NCBI RefSeq assembly: GCF_003340345.1
Contig: NZ_PPTQ01000004.1
Location: 1 to 64,000, forward strand
Direction: 5' to 3'
From: Paraeggerthella hongkongensis
GTDB taxonomy: Bacteria; Actinomycetota; Coriobacteriia; Coriobacteriales; Eggerthellaceae
DNA length: 64,000 nt
Both the position numbers and the translations under genes were made by a program. Below the pieces are notes generated by a model, which did not search any database, was not told the DNA's origin, and worked only from the letters and a program-made list of their open reading frames with translations. Numbering within the stretch: position 1 is the first letter of the stretch; each line of letters opens with the position of its first letter. Shown piece after piece: positions 44,923 to 53,729 of the stretch.

Positions 44923-45216
44923 TTAATCGCGATCGGTGCGCTTGACGATCATGTGACGGACTACAGCATCGGTGATGCGCAGAACACGATCGAGTTCGGC
45001 AACGTCAGCGGGATCGGCGTGGAAGTCGATGAGAGTGTAGTCACCATCGGTCAGACCGTTGATCTCGTAAGCGAGTTTACGCTTGCCCCAGTTGTCGACG
45101 TTGTCAACCGTACCATTAGCATCGGCGATCGTGGTCTCGATACGCTTCATAACAGCGGCGCGGATTTCTTCGTCGATAGACGGAGCGACAAAAAACAGCA
45201 ATTCATAAGCCTTCAT
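44923..45216 (-). CDS. rpsF: Ribosomal protein bS6
   Basis: 97 residues: MKAYELLFFVAPS, DNWGKRKLAYEINGLTDGDY, VLRITDAVVRHMIVK. First gene of the operon, with AGGAGG ideally placed before ATG 45216. Confidence 0.97.
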   Translation of the reverse strand: MKAYELLFFVAPSIDEEIRAAVMKRIETTIADANGTVDNVDNWGKRKLAYEINGLTDGDYTLIDFHADPADVAELDRVLRITDAVVRHMIVKRTDRD

Positions 45217-45300
45217 CAGCTCACCTCCTTTGGACTGTACGGCCCCGGGCTGTGAAGGCGTTAACCGGGGCAGGAATTAGCCTTGCTAGTTTAGCAAAGG
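45217..45300 (-). promoter_or_regulatory. rpsF leader, possible S6:S18 binding site
   Basis: The leader contains a GC-rich stem (gcccc / ggggc on the minus strand) with a ccg directly after it, near the ribosome-binding site. bS6:bS18 autoregulatory sites present a CCG in a bulged stem in front of rpsF. The match is by general layout only. Confidence 0.35.
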
Positions 45301-45421
45301 AGAAACGAGTTTTCCGTCACAACTCGCAGTATTCCGCCATTACACCGTTTCGCCACACTTCACAACCGTCGCGTTTGCCCAAATATCATTGTCGAACACG
45401 TTAAGGACATGATACCAAGGC

Positions 45422-45560
45422 GATCTAGCCAATACATGACGTGCGTCCAGCGCGCAGCCATCTTCGATCCATCCGAATCTTGCACGGATCTAGCTTCTAC
45501 ATGACCCCGCTCTGCTTTGAATCTAACGCAGCGCTCGCTCGAACCTTGCACGGATCTAGC
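45422..45560. repeat. Degenerate tandem repeat with 65-66 bp period
   Basis: gatctagc occurs at 45422-45429, 45487-45494 and 45553-45560. Copies two and three share cttgcacggatctagc; copies one and two share gatctagc followed by acatga. The surrounding 45301-45599 stretch has no gene. Confidence 0.55.
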
Positions 45561-45599
45561 AAGAATCTACACCGATCCTAACACAGGAGGTCAGAGGCG

Positions 45600-45631
45600 T
45601 AAAAAAGCCGCGACTCTCTGCAGGCCGCGGC
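45600..45631 (-). terminator. Terminator of the acidic hypothetical gene
   Basis: Stem gccgcg / cgcggc (45607-45612, 45626-45631) followed on the minus strand by six T (complement of 45601-45606). Confidence 0.85.
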
Positions 45632-45666
45632 AATCAATGCGAACAATATGTTCAGGGGAAAACGCC

Positions 45667-46176
45667 TTACTCGGCAACGTCTTCCTCGAGGTATTTCTCT
45701 TCGATATCTTCATCGGCGTAGGAATCGGCATCCTGAAGCGCGATCATGAAGTTGGGAGCTTCGCCAATATAAGCCGGCTCCTCCTCGAATTTCACCTCTC
45801 CGTCTTCGGAAGTCTCGTACAGGTACCCCACGGCGTATCCGGCGTCTTCGCCGGGAATGCCGCCTTCGGCGATCAAAGCGTCCTTCACGCCGTCGTCCAC
45901 TTCGATGTAGCCGTCGTAGCACAGAGCGTACGCCGCCGCGCCGCGGGCATGCTCGACGGTGTGACGCGCAAAGTTGAAGCACTCCTCAGCAGACTCGCCG
46001 GGATGATTCTCCAGGAACAGGTTTTCCTTCACCACCAAGGCCGTGAAAGGAATTACCTCGGATCCTTGAGCCAGTTTCTCTTTAGCTTCCTCAAGCGAGA
46101 ACAGCAGAACCTTCTCCAGGGTTTCAGGAATCTCGGGAACCTCTACGTCAGCGCTCTCGACCATGCGATCAGCCAT
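45667..46176 (-). CDS. Conserved acidic protein, unknown function
   Basis: 169 residues, strongly acidic at both ends (about a quarter Asp/Glu), no membrane segment or signal peptide, no recognised motif. The middle (FTALVVKENLFLENHPGESA, ARGAAAYALCYDGYIEVDDG, AGYAVGYLYETSEDGEV) reads like a compact alpha/beta domain. ATG 46176 has GAAAGGA upstream and a proper terminator follows, so it is a real monocistronic gene. Confidence 0.65.
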   Translation of the reverse strand: MADRMVESADVEVPEIPETLEKVLLFSLEEAKEKLAQGSEVIPFTALVVKENLFLENHPGESAEECFNFARHTVEHARGAAAYALCYDGYIEVDDGVKDALIAEGGIPGEDAGYAVGYLYETSEDGEVKFEEEPAYIGEAPNFMIALQDADSYADEDIEEKYLEEDVAE

Positions 46177-46344
46177 AACCTCGTCCTTTCAATGAAACGC
46201 TCGTACCTTTTCGCAAGCGTGTCTCATAACGGCAATACCGTTTTTTCGCTGCATTCAGTGTAGAGCTTGCCAACCTTAACGCGTATGACTGCCGATGGTA
46301 TGCGTTGTATCTTCAGAATTCTCAGGCTTACGCGCGGGCTCTTT

Positions 46345-46360
46345 TGTTTCACGTGAAACG
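46345..46360. promoter_or_regulatory. parS site (ParB binding)
   Basis: tgtttcacgtgaaacg: one outer base differs from the consensus palindrome. Lies in the gap (46177-46471) between two minus-strand genes, which otherwise holds only the MarR terminator. Confidence 0.87.
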
Positions 46361-46414
46361 AAGGCTATGTCCGCGTCGAAGCGCATGCATAATGGAAGCT
46401 GGGAATGAAACGCA

Positions 46415-46447
46415 TAAAAAACCCTGCACCGCCGAAGCAATGCAGGG
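46415..46447 (-). terminator. Terminator of the MarR gene
   Basis: Stem ccctgca / tgcaggg (46422-46428, 46441-46447), followed on the minus strand by six T. Confidence 0.8.
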
Positions 46448-46471
46448 CTCCTTTATTTTGAACAGCGCAGC

Positions 46472-46942
46472 TTAGTGACAGCTGCAACGATGGGCTTTGC
46501 GGCCCTTCTTTTTCCCATTGATGCCCTTGTCCTTCATGGACAGAATAAGCTTCTCGGTTATCGCGTTCAGCTGAGCGACCTCTTCCTCGTTCAGACAAGA
46601 CAGGATTTCATCAGCTGTTTTATCCTGCGCGACAACGCGCTTCTGAGCAACAGCACGACCTTCGTCGGTCAGCTTTACTGCGTAGGTGCGCTCGCCGTCC
46701 GCGTCCTCGATGGTCGCGTATCCGTTGCGAACCGCCTTCTTCACGATATCCTTAAGCTCGCTGCGGCTCATGCCCATCACGCCTACCAGATCGCGCTGGG
46801 TTGCCCCGTCGTTTTCGATCAAGGCGTTCAACAATGCGCCCTGGCCGCGCTTATAGCTTTTCGGGCCGTTCTTGTGAAATCCCAGGCGCGTAAGCTTGCT
46901 GGCTTTCTTCAGTTGGTTCAACGTCATAGTAGCTTGATTCAT
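46472..46942 (-). CDS. MarR-family regulator with Cys/His tail
   Basis: 156 residues from ATG 46942 (AAGGAATACC upstream). Winged helix at about 35-105: QGALLNALIENDGATQRDLVGVMGMSRSELKDIVKKAV, then the wing YATIEDADGERTYAVKLTDEG. It ends in a basic GKKKGRKAHRCSCH tail whose Cys-Ser-Cys-His could bind a metal; MarR proteins usually lack it. It is likely autoregulated through an inverted repeat near its promoter. Confidence 0.85.
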   Translation of the reverse strand: MNQATMTLNQLKKASKLTRLGFHKNGPKSYKRGQGALLNALIENDGATQRDLVGVMGMSRSELKDIVKKAVRNGYATIEDADGERTYAVKLTDEGRAVAQKRVVAQDKTADEILSCLNEEEVAQLNAITEKLILSMKDKGINGKKKGRKAHRCSCH

Positions 46943-46970
46943 AGGTATTCCTTCTTGCATCTTATTGATC

Positions 46971-46993
46971 TCTGTATGACAGAAGCTACTATA
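46971..46993 (-). promoter_or_regulatory. MarR gene promoter with candidate operator
   Basis: Minus-strand -10 TATAGT (complement of 46988-46993). Just downstream, tctgt-atg-acaga (46971-46983) is an inverted repeat over the predicted start site. The -35 is poor. Confidence 0.4.
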
Positions 46994-47094
46994 CCGCTTG
47001 TTTTTTCACCTATTATATTATTCATAAATTTATCGTGATTAATAGTTTTGGCTGATTATAAGCAGTATTTATATTATTCACGAATAAGGAGCTA

Positions 47095-47451
47095 TCAGCT
47101 CCTGAGCACCTTCTCCAAGGGTTTCCCCTTTGCCAGCTCGTCAACCAGCTTGTCCAAGCGACGGATGTTCCTCATGAGCGGATCCTCTATGGCTTCAACG
47201 CGCACGCCGCATACGACGCCGGTTACCTTGTCGGCGCAAGGATTGATTTGCGGCGCCTGCTCAAAAAACGCGGCAAGGTCGGTGTCGTCGCTCGTCTTTT
47301 CCTGCAACTCTTCCTGACCGTATCCCGTCAGCCAACGAATTGCCTCGTCAAGCTCGGTTTTTGAGCGTCCCTTTCGCTCCACTTTTTGAAGGTAGAGCGG
47401 GTAGACGCGGGAAAACGGCATGGAAAACACCTTTGAGGGATCTTTGCTCAT
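47095..47451 (-). CDS. DUF2200-family protein
   Basis: 118 residues from ATG 47451, one base after the stop of the previous gene. Family wording: FSRVYPLYLQKVERKGRSK, AIRWLTGYGQEEL, DLAAFFEQAPQINP, ITGVVCGVRVE-like segment and DPLMRNIRRLDKLVDELAKGK. Function unknown; the name DUF2200 is from recognition of these phrases. A hairpin (aggagct / agctcct) overlaps its end and probably terminates the pair. Confidence 0.75.
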   Translation of the reverse strand: MSKDPSKVFSMPFSRVYPLYLQKVERKGRSKTELDEAIRWLTGYGQEELQEKTSDDTDLAAFFEQAPQINPCADKVTGVVCGVRVEAIEDPLMRNIRRLDKLVDELAKGKPLEKVLRS

Positions 47452-47452
47452 G

Positions 47453-47743
47453 TCATTCACGCTCCTGCACGGTTACATGGACCGTGTCGCCGATACCTTT
47501 GCCAAGTTCGCTTCGTATGCCTTTCAATATACCCACTATATAGCAAACAGAGCCGTCTTCGTTTTTCACTCCCATGTTGACGATGCTCCCGTCGTAGGGA
47601 ATCCCGTCGAACGTGACACGGGCTTTGACGCGGCCTTTTCCGAACTCTTGGCGAACGTCGTAAGGAAACGGAACGTACGCGCCGCCTTTTCCAATTTCCG
47701 ATGAACGAATAACCGCATCGTATTCGTATACCGCAGGATTCAT
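47453..47743 (-). CDS. DUF1905-family protein
   Basis: 96 residues from ATG 47743 (GAGGGACC upstream; the long frame to 47902 runs through tRNA-Ser and is false). Short beta-barrel-like domain: YEYDAVIRSSEIGKGGAYVPF, GKGRVKARVTFDGIPYDGSI and YIVGILKGIRSELGKGIGDT. DUF1905 domains are small and of unknown role, often beside YdeI-like or DUF2200 proteins. Operon with the next gene. Confidence 0.8.
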   Translation of the reverse strand: MNPAVYEYDAVIRSSEIGKGGAYVPFPYDVRQEFGKGRVKARVTFDGIPYDGSIVNMGVKNEDGSVCYIVGILKGIRSELGKGIGDTVHVTVQERE

Positions 47744-47823
47744 AATGGTCCCTCGCTTCGAGTATCCGAATGAATAAGGAGCATGATAAAACAAAAAGCG
47801 CCCGAAGGCGCTTGTTTGAAAAC

Positions 47824-47916
47824 TGGCGGAGGAGGAGGGATTCGAACCCTCGTCACCGGGGTTGCCGGTGAAACGGTTTTCGAGACCGCCGCATTCAACC
47901 ACTCTGCCACCCCTCC
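47824..47916 (-). tRNA. tRNA-Ser (CGA)
   Basis: Class II tRNA, 93 nt with encoded CCA. Acceptor ggaggggt, anticodon loop ctCGAaa, long variable arm (caccggcaaccccggtg), T-loop ggttcgaatcc. Confidence 0.95.
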
Positions 47917-47979
47917 GCTTGGGGTGTCGAGGCTATGCCCCGTACTGCAAACGCGCCCTTAAAGGGCGCGGAATTAATC

Positions 47980-48071
<92 letters not shown>

Positions 48072-48316
48072 GCTTCATGGAATTGCACACCTGAATCGAA
48101 ACCAGGTCGTGCAGCGAGTATGTAGTATACAACAGCCCTTACGTCCCCACAAGCAATAAATTTCACCTTCACGAGCTTCCCAACCACAGCCCTCATCAAT
48201 CCAAACCCATGCGCCCGGCGCGAAACAACCTTCGCTCGGCAAGCACGCCGCCTTACCCGAAAATCACGGCGCATCACCGCGGCGTGCCGCCGCGCGCGCC
48301 CATCGGAAGCAAGCCC

Positions 48317-48357
48317 TGAAAAGCAGCAAGCCGGCCGCTGCGCGCGGTCGGCTTGCT
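48317..48357 (-). terminator. Terminator of prsA
   Basis: Stem agcaagccg / cggcttgct with a GC-rich inner part (48325-48357), then gctttt on the minus strand. The remaining gap from 48072 to here shows no gene. Confidence 0.7.
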
Positions 48358-48379
48358 CTCAACTTATGGGAAGCACCTA

Positions 48380-49615
48380 TTACGAAGCTTCTGCAGGCTG
48401 GCCGGAGCCTTCGCTCTTCTGCTCGCCTTCGGAAGAAGCATTGTCAGCGTTTCCGGAGTTGTTGGAAGAGTTATCGGCGCTACCTGCTTGCGCGCCCTGA
48501 TCGGTGGAATTACCCGACTGATCAGCAGATTCGTCCGTCTTGTACTTCGTCACGTCCACGTTGTAGGGAACGTCAGCAGGCATGTCGTTGATCTTCACGT
48601 CAGACGCCTCGCGCTGCTCATCGACCCACTTCTGGTACGCCTCGGACTGAGCCTGAGACTTCAAAGACTGCTTGATCGTATCCAGCCAGTCGGAAGGAAT
48701 CTGATCGACGCTGGTGATCTCCACCTTTTCAGTGCCGTCTTCAGCCTTGGTCTTGGGAGCCTGGTACACATCGGTGCACTTGATGATATGGATGCCGTAC
48801 GTGCTGGTCACCAGCCCGCTTACCTGGTCTTTCTGCAGGTTATTGAGCGCATCTTGATACTCGGTCACCAGCTTGGAGGTCTTATCCCAGCCGATGTCGC
48901 CGCCCTTTTCGGCGGAAGCGGTGTCGTGCGAGTACTCCTTAGCAGCTTCAGCGAAATCAAGCGCGCCGGAGTTGATCTTGTCCAACACTTCCTGGGCGGT
49001 TGCCTCGGCACCGCTATCGAACAGGATATGGGAAGAGCGACGGGCGCCGTCGTAGGCAGTTGCATACATCTGCGCATACTGAAGCTGGTCCGCTTCGCTG
49101 GGATCCTCATCGACGGTGAACGATTCCTTCAGGTACTTGTCTGTGAGCTGCAGCTTGACCTCTGCGCGATAATCGTCTTCGGTCATGCCGGACTGTTCGA
49201 GCGCGGCCTGCCACTTCTCATCGTTTTCGTAGTTGCTCTTCATCTGGTCGACGTAGCCGTTCACTTCCGCGTCATCAACCGTGACGCCGCGATCAGCCGC
49301 GTGAGCCCTGATAACCTCGCGCGTTACGAACGCATCGATGACCTGCTCTCGGAATTCTGCAGGATTCTTATCGAGCTGGACAAGATACTTGCCCCAAGAA
49401 TCCTCATCGGTCATGCCGTACTGGGTTCTCAAGTTTTCGATGTACTTAGTCACATCGCCTTCGGAAATTTCGACGCCGTTTACCGTGGCTGCCACGCTGT
49501 CGGTGCCGGAACCACCCGAGGATCCGTTGCCTCCCGTGCAGCCTGCCAGCCCCCAAACGCACGCAGCGGAGATGCCAACAGCACACACGGTCTTTACAAG
49601 ATGCAGCTTTTTCAT
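48380..49615 (-). CDS. prsA: PrsA/SurA-like peptidyl-prolyl isomerase lipoprotein
   Basis: 411 residues. Lipoprotein signal with lipobox LAGC (Cys26), a Gly/Ser linker, SurA_N-like helical domain (about 42-190, VNGVEISEGDVTKYIENLR), then a parvulin domain (about 195-290; SSHILFDS, LDFAEAAKEYSHD, KGGDIGW, VSGLVTSTYGIHIIK). The C-terminal 50 residues are a Ser/Asn/Gln/Glu-rich disordered tail. It folds secreted proteins outside the membrane. Monocistronic with its own terminator. Confidence 0.88.
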   Translation of the reverse strand: MKKLHLVKTVCAVGISAACVWGLAGCTGGNGSSGGSGTDSVAATVNGVEISEGDVTKYIENLRTQYGMTDEDSWGKYLVQLDKNPAEFREQVIDAFVTREVIRAHAADRGVTVDDAEVNGYVDQMKSNYENDEKWQAALEQSGMTEDDYRAEVKLQLTDKYLKESFTVDEDPSEADQLQYAQMYATAYDGARRSSHILFDSGAEATAQEVLDKINSGALDFAEAAKEYSHDTASAEKGGDIGWDKTSKLVTEYQDALNNLQKDQVSGLVTSTYGIHIIKCTDVYQAPKTKAEDGTEKVEITSVDQIPSDWLDTIKQSLKSQAQSEAYQKWVDEQREASDVKINDMPADVPYNVDVTKYKTDESADQSGNSTDQGAQAGSADNSSNNSGNADNASSEGEQKSEGSGQPAEAS

Positions 49616-49786
49616 AAGACCCTTCCCTCGAACACGCGTGGTCTTCGCAGTTCATCTGCAAATAACCTGCATGTAAAGATACTGGGCCGTATTTTCGCAT
49701 ACGCACGAAATAGGGTCTCACCTTGCACAAGAAGCCCATGTTCGATTCACAGTCCCCACGCCAGGTTCAGGGAAAACCCTGATACG

Positions 49787-49814
49787 AAAAGCGCCGCCTC
49801 GCATGAGACGGCGC
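49787..49814 (-). terminator. Terminator of typA
   Basis: Stem gcgccgtctc / gaggcggcgc on the minus strand (one G-U pair), 49791-49814, followed by four T. Confidence 0.75.
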
Positions 49815-49839
49815 TCGGAACTGCCTTGACTGAAAAAGC

Positions 49840-51651
49840 CTACTTCTTGTTGGCCTTCTTACGCTCGGTAGCGGAAAGAATGCGCTTGCGCAGGCGAATG
49901 CTCTTCGGAGTGATTTCCACCAGCTCGTCGCCTTCGATGTACTCGAGCGCTTCCTCAAGCGTGAAGGTTTGCGGGGGAGTCAGCTGGATGGCCTTGTCGG
50001 CGCCCGACGAACGCTGGTTGCCCAGCTGCTTCGACTTCGCAATGTTGACCACCATGTCGCCCTCTTTCGCGGACTGGCCCACGATCATGCCCTCGTAGCA
50101 ATCCTCTCCCGGACCGACGAACAGCTTGCCGCGCTCCTGCAGGGCGTCGAGCGCATACGCAACGCTCTTCTCGGTGGACATGCTGATCAGCGAACCGTTC
50201 TTGCGGCCGCCGAACTCGCCGCGATACGGCCCGTACTCGCTGAAGTGGTGGAACATGGTGGCTTCACCGCGCGTGACGTTCAAAAGGCGCGTGCGCAGGC
50301 CCATGGTGCCGCGCGAGGGAATCTTGAACACGAGGTGCGTCTGATCGCCGCGCTGGAACATGTCGGCCATTTCGCCGCCGGCGCTGCCGAACACCTCGAT
50401 CGCCTTGCCGGCGTACTCGCTCGGCACGTCGACGGTTGCTTCCTCGATCGGCTCAAGCTTGCGTCCCTGCTCGTCCTTCTTGATGAGGACGCGCGGACGG
50501 CCCACTTGGAACTCGAACCCTTCGCGGCGCATGGTCTCCATGAGAACCGAAAGGTGCAGCACGCCTCGACCGGCAACCTCGACGCCGGATTTGTCCTCAA
50601 GCTCCTGGATGCGCATGGAGATATTGCTCTCCGCCTCGCGCATCAGGCGCTCTTTCAACTGGCGAGCGCCCACGATGTCGCCTTCGCGGCCCACAAGGGG
50701 GCTGGAAGACGCTTCGAACACGATAGCGATAGTGGGCTCTTCAACCTGGATGGGGTCAAGGCGAATGGGGTTGTCGCGGCTGGTGACCATATCGCCGATG
50801 TCGGCGTCGTCCACGCCCACCACGGCCACGATATCGCCTGCGTGCACCTCGGGCTTTTCCTTCTTGCCCAGCTCCTCGAACGTGAACACCTGCTTGATGT
50901 TGGTGTTGTAGCGCGTGCCGTCGTTCTTGATGACCAGCACGGGTTCGCCTTTGTGGATGGTGCCGGAGAATAAGCGACCGACGCCGATGCGCCCGACGAA
51001 GCTGGAGTGGTCCACCGTGCAGATCTGCAGCGCCACAGGGCCGTTCGGCTCGCAGTCGGGGGAGGGGACCTCTTTGATGATGGTCTCCAGCAAAGGAAGC
51101 ATGTTCATATTGTCGTCGGTCGGGGCGAAGCGCGCGTAACCGTTCATGGCGCTGGCGTAAATCACAGGGAAGTCCAGCTGTTCGTCGGAAGCCTCGAGCT
51201 CAACCATTAGGTCGAACACCTCGTCAACCACTTCCTCGGGGCGCGAACCGGGGCGGTCGATCTTGTTAACCACCAAAACAATGCGCAACCCCAGCTCAAG
51301 AGCGCGCTTCAAAACGAACCGCGTCTGAGGCATGGGGCCTTCGAACGCGTCGACGATCAACAGGGCACCGTCGGCCATGTTCAGAACGCGCTCCACCTCG
51401 CCGCCGAAGTCGGCGTGGCCCGGCGTGTCGATGACGTTGATCTTCACGCCGTCGTAAGTGACGGAGATGTTCTTGGACAGGATGGTGATGCCGCGCTCGC
51501 GCTCCTGGTCGTTGCTATCGAGCACGCGCTCTTCAACCTGCTGGTTCTCGCGAAATACGCCGGACGTGTACAGAAGACGGTCGACAATGGTCGTCTTGCC
51601 GTGGTCGACGTGCGCGATAATGGCTACGTTGCGGATATTCTCTTGTTTCAT
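49840..51651 (-). CDS. typA: Ribosome-associated GTPase TypA/BipA
   Basis: 603 residues. G1 AHVDHGKTT, switch ERGITI, G3 [17 protein letters not shown]4 [10 protein letters not shown]. Then EF-Tu-like domain II, two alpha/beta domains and the BipA-specific C-terminal part ([37 protein letters not shown]). Translation factor used in ribosome assembly and stress. ATG 51651 is chosen over 51675, giving the standard [14 protein letters not shown] start. Confidence 0.96.
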   Translation of the reverse strand: MKQENIRNVAIIAHVDHGKTTIVDRLLYTSGVFRENQQVEERVLDSNDQERERGITILSKNISVTYDGVKINVIDTPGHADFGGEVERVLNMADGALLIVDAFEGPMPQTRFVLKRALELGLRIVLVVNKIDRPGSRPEEVVDEVFDLMVELEASDEQLDFPVIYASAMNGYARFAPTDDNMNMLPLLETIIKEVPSPDCEPNGPVALQICTVDHSSFVGRIGVGRLFSGTIHKGEPVLVIKNDGTRYNTNIKQVFTFEELGKKEKPEVHAGDIVAVVGVDDADIGDMVTSRDNPIRLDPIQVEEPTIAIVFEASSSPLVGREGDIVGARQLKERLMREAESNISMRIQELEDKSGVEVAGRGVLHLSVLMETMRREGFEFQVGRPRVLIKKDEQGRKLEPIEEATVDVPSEYAGKAIEVFGSAGGEMADMFQRGDQTHLVFKIPSRGTMGLRTRLLNVTRGEATMFHHFSEYGPYRGEFGGRKNGSLISMSTEKSVAYALDALQERGKLFVGPGEDCYEGMIVGQSAKEGDMVVNIAKSKQLGNQRSSGADKAIQLTPPQTFTLEEALEYIEGDELVEITPKSIRLRKRILSATERKKANKK

Positions 51652-51747
51652 GCCTTTCTTCTTCTTTCTATTCAAGCCACACCTAGATCGGCGCGGCGAT
51701 GATCCTTGCGATAGGGCCTGCGGCGGATACCGCTCCCGTAGAGGACG

Positions 51748-51803
51748 ATTGTCGCCCGAAACGTACGCTTTCCGCCTGAATTCCGTACGTTTCGGGCGAC
51801 AAT
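51748..51803. repeat. 20-bp perfect inverted repeat (hairpin)
   Basis: Arms attgtcgcccgaaacgtacg and its exact complement at 51784-51803, separated by 16 nt. No T run on either side, so a terminator is unlikely. Located in the 186-nt typA to J-domain gap. Confidence 0.75.
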
Positions 51804-51861
51804 GCAGGCGCTGCCGGACAATCGATGCAACAGGAAGGAACGATCGCCGGCGAAACGGCGG

Positions 51862-52428
51862 CTACACGTCGTCCAACTCCTCGGCGAGGCGGCGTTCTTC
51901 CTTGTTCAATTCGTCGATATGCTCGTTCAGCGTATTGAGCGTTCGCTGCGAGGAAACCACCTGCACGATGCCCCACACCGCCGCAGCGCCTGAAATAGCG
52001 GCAACGATGCCGAACAGGCCGAACGGACGCCTGCCCGTTATGAACGCCACGATGCCGCCCACGGCTGCCATAGCCATACCGTTACGGCGTTCGTCAAGAA
52101 CCACGTCGCGCTGCTTGACCAGCTGAATGCGCGCGGCGGCGATTCCCGCCATACGCGCTTCCTCTTGGCTTCCCGTCGCGTAAACGCGATCCGACCCATC
52201 TTGCGCGCCTCGGCGCGCTGACGTGCGCGACCCTTTGCCCTTGGTCAGGTACTCGTATGATTCTTGGAGGTTCTTGAATTGCTCGGTGGCCCGCTCTTGA
52301 AGCTTTTTGTTGCTGGCGAACCGATCAGGGTGCAGAATCTGCGCCGTTTCCTTGTAGGCGGTCTTGATGTCCTCAGGCGTCGCGTCCTCGTCAAGACCCA
52401 AGATGCGCAGTGCTTCCGTTCGGTTCAT
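51862..52428 (-). CDS. J-domain membrane protein
   Basis: 188 residues. N-terminal J domain (about 4-62) with the catalytic ILHPDRFAS (HPD) that stimulates DnaK ATPase. A charged linker, two close hydrophobic segments (about 118-158) and a C-terminal coiled coil ([23 protein letters not shown]) follow. It probably recruits Hsp70 to the membrane. Partners are not evident; not a canonical DnaJ (no G/F or zinc region). Confidence 0.8.
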   Translation of the reverse strand: MNRTEALRILGLDEDATPEDIKTAYKETAQILHPDRFASNKKLQERATEQFKNLQESYEYLTKGKGSRTSARRGAQDGSDRVYATGSQEEARMAGIAAARIQLVKQRDVVLDERRNGMAMAAVGGIVAFITGRRPFGLFGIVAAISGAAAVWGIVQVVSSQRTLNTLNEHIDELNKEERRLAEELDDV

Positions 52429-52555
52429 AGCTCCCCATGTGCGGTTTTCGAATGCAGCCTTCCACGAAGGCTTGGCGATGGTCGTACGAAAGAAGATTTT
52501 ACCACGCTCGAGGCTTTTTCAGGGAGCGCGGCGGTGCTCTCACAGAATGGACGAA

Positions 52556-52580
52556 TGAAAAAACGGCCTTGCGGCCGTTG
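52556..52580 (-). terminator. Terminator after tRNA-Ala
   Basis: Stem aacggcc / ggccgtt (52562-52568, 52573-52579), followed on the minus strand by six T. Confidence 0.85.
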
Positions 52581-52586
52581 AATACA

Positions 52587-52662
52587 TGGTGGAGCATAAG
52601 GGGATCGAACCCTTGACCTCAGGCTTGCAAAGCCCGCGCTCTCCCAGCTGAGCTAATGCCCC
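52587..52662 (-). tRNA. tRNA-Ala (TGC)
   Basis: 76 nt with encoded CCA. Acceptor ggggcat / atgctcc, D-arm gctcagctgggagagc, anticodon loop ctTTGCAag with TGC, T-loop ggttcgatcc. Confidence 0.95.
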
Positions 52663-52695
52663 ATGTTTTGAACCTATAAGGTTCCGAACATTAAT

Positions 52696-52735
52696 AAACG
52701 CTCCACCGGCTAACTCGGCTCACGGTGGAGCGTTT
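52696..52735 (-). terminator. Strong hairpin between tRNA-Ile and tRNA-Ala
   Basis: Perfect 13-bp stem aaacgctccaccg / cggtggagcgttt (52696-52708, 52723-52735). On the minus strand a loose tttattaat follows, so termination may be partial; it could also be a processing site. Confidence 0.5.
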
Positions 52736-52746
52736 ATCGCAAAAAA

Positions 52747-52823
<77 letters not shown>

Positions 52824-52994
52824 CAAAAAAGTGCCTGGCTAGTATAACCCACTTTTGAACGATTGGTCAAGCATTGATTTTCTTAAAATTGAAAATTTTT
52901 TATCATGCCTGGTCAAAGGTGTAATATAGGCTTTTCGGACGCTGTTCGAGCGCGAAACGAGGCAGGTCCTGCAATCCGATGAAGGCGGTACCGT

Positions 52995-53000
52995 TATAAT
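52995..53000 (+). promoter_or_regulatory. Candidate -10 element of the bifunctional-nuclease gene
   Basis: TATAAT, 72 nt before the start codon, in the divergent gap after tRNA-Ile. The -35 region is not recognisable. Confidence 0.4.
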
Positions 53001-53071
53001 CGAAGAAAGAATCGCATCGAAAGCTCTCCCGTGCTTCGATGCCGAGGCGAACCTTGCGAAAAGGAGCATCG

Positions 53072-53581
53072 ATGGTACCCGTCAACGTCCAAACCCTGAT
53101 AGTTTCCGCCGCTCCCACACCCTCGATCATCGTTTTGCAACCGATCGAGGAAGCCCCCCAGCAAGGCAAATACCGCATCGTCCCTATCTGGGTCGGCGTG
53201 AACGAAGCAACCCAGATGGGCGTCGCGCTTGAGAGGGCGCGTTTCTCGCGCCCTATGACGCACGATCTGTTCTTGGACGCGCTGACGAACCTTGACGCCT
53301 GCGTCGACCACGTGGTCATCAACGACGTGAAGGGCTCGACGTTCTTCGCGCGGCTCGCCCTGCGCCAGCATGACCGGCTGATAGACCTTGATGCCCGCCC
53401 GAGCGACGCGCTGGCCCTGGCGGTGCGCCAGAAGGCTCCTATCTACATCGAGGAGGACGTGCTGGAACGAGCATCGTTTCCCTACGTGCTCAAGAACCCG
53501 TCGGGCGGCGTGCCCGAACACGAGCTTGAGGAGTTCCGCCAGTTCCTTGAAGGGATTGCTCCCGAGGACTTCGAGGCTTAG
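53072..53581 (+). CDS. Bifunctional nuclease family (BFN/DUF151) protein
   Basis: 169 residues from ATG 53072 (AAAAGGAG upstream). Family phrases: YRIVPIWVGVNEATQMGVALE, RPMTHDLFLDALTNL, VVINDVKGSTFFARL, LDARPSDALALAVRQKAPIYIEEDVL. BFN proteins have reported RNase/DNase activity and are widespread in actinobacteria. The only plus-strand core gene in this part; convergent with gyrA across a shared terminator. Confidence 0.88.
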   Translation: MVPVNVQTLIVSAAPTPSIIVLQPIEEAPQQGKYRIVPIWVGVNEATQMGVALERARFSRPMTHDLFLDALTNLDACVDHVVINDVKGSTFFARLALRQHDRLIDLDARPSDALALAVRQKAPIYIEEDVLERASFPYVLKNPSGGVPEHELEEFRQFLEGIAPEDFEA

Positions 53582-53640
53582 CGCAAGGGCACGCTCGAAC
53601 AACCGACGGCGCCCGGGACGGCAAGCCAACAAATGTGAAA

Positions 53641-53674
53641 GAAGGGGTCGAACCTGTTGCCGGTTCGACCCCTT
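53641..53674. terminator. Bidirectional terminator between the BFN gene and gyrA
   Basis: Perfect 14-bp stem gaaggggtcgaacc / ggttcgaccccttc with a 6-nt loop; pyrimidine-rich tails on both sides (cttcttc and cttctttc). Confidence 0.75.
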
Positions 53675-53729
53675 CTTCAATGTTCAAGCCGTTGAACGGC
53701 TCGTTTTCTCAGCGGGAAGCGCGTCCGTG

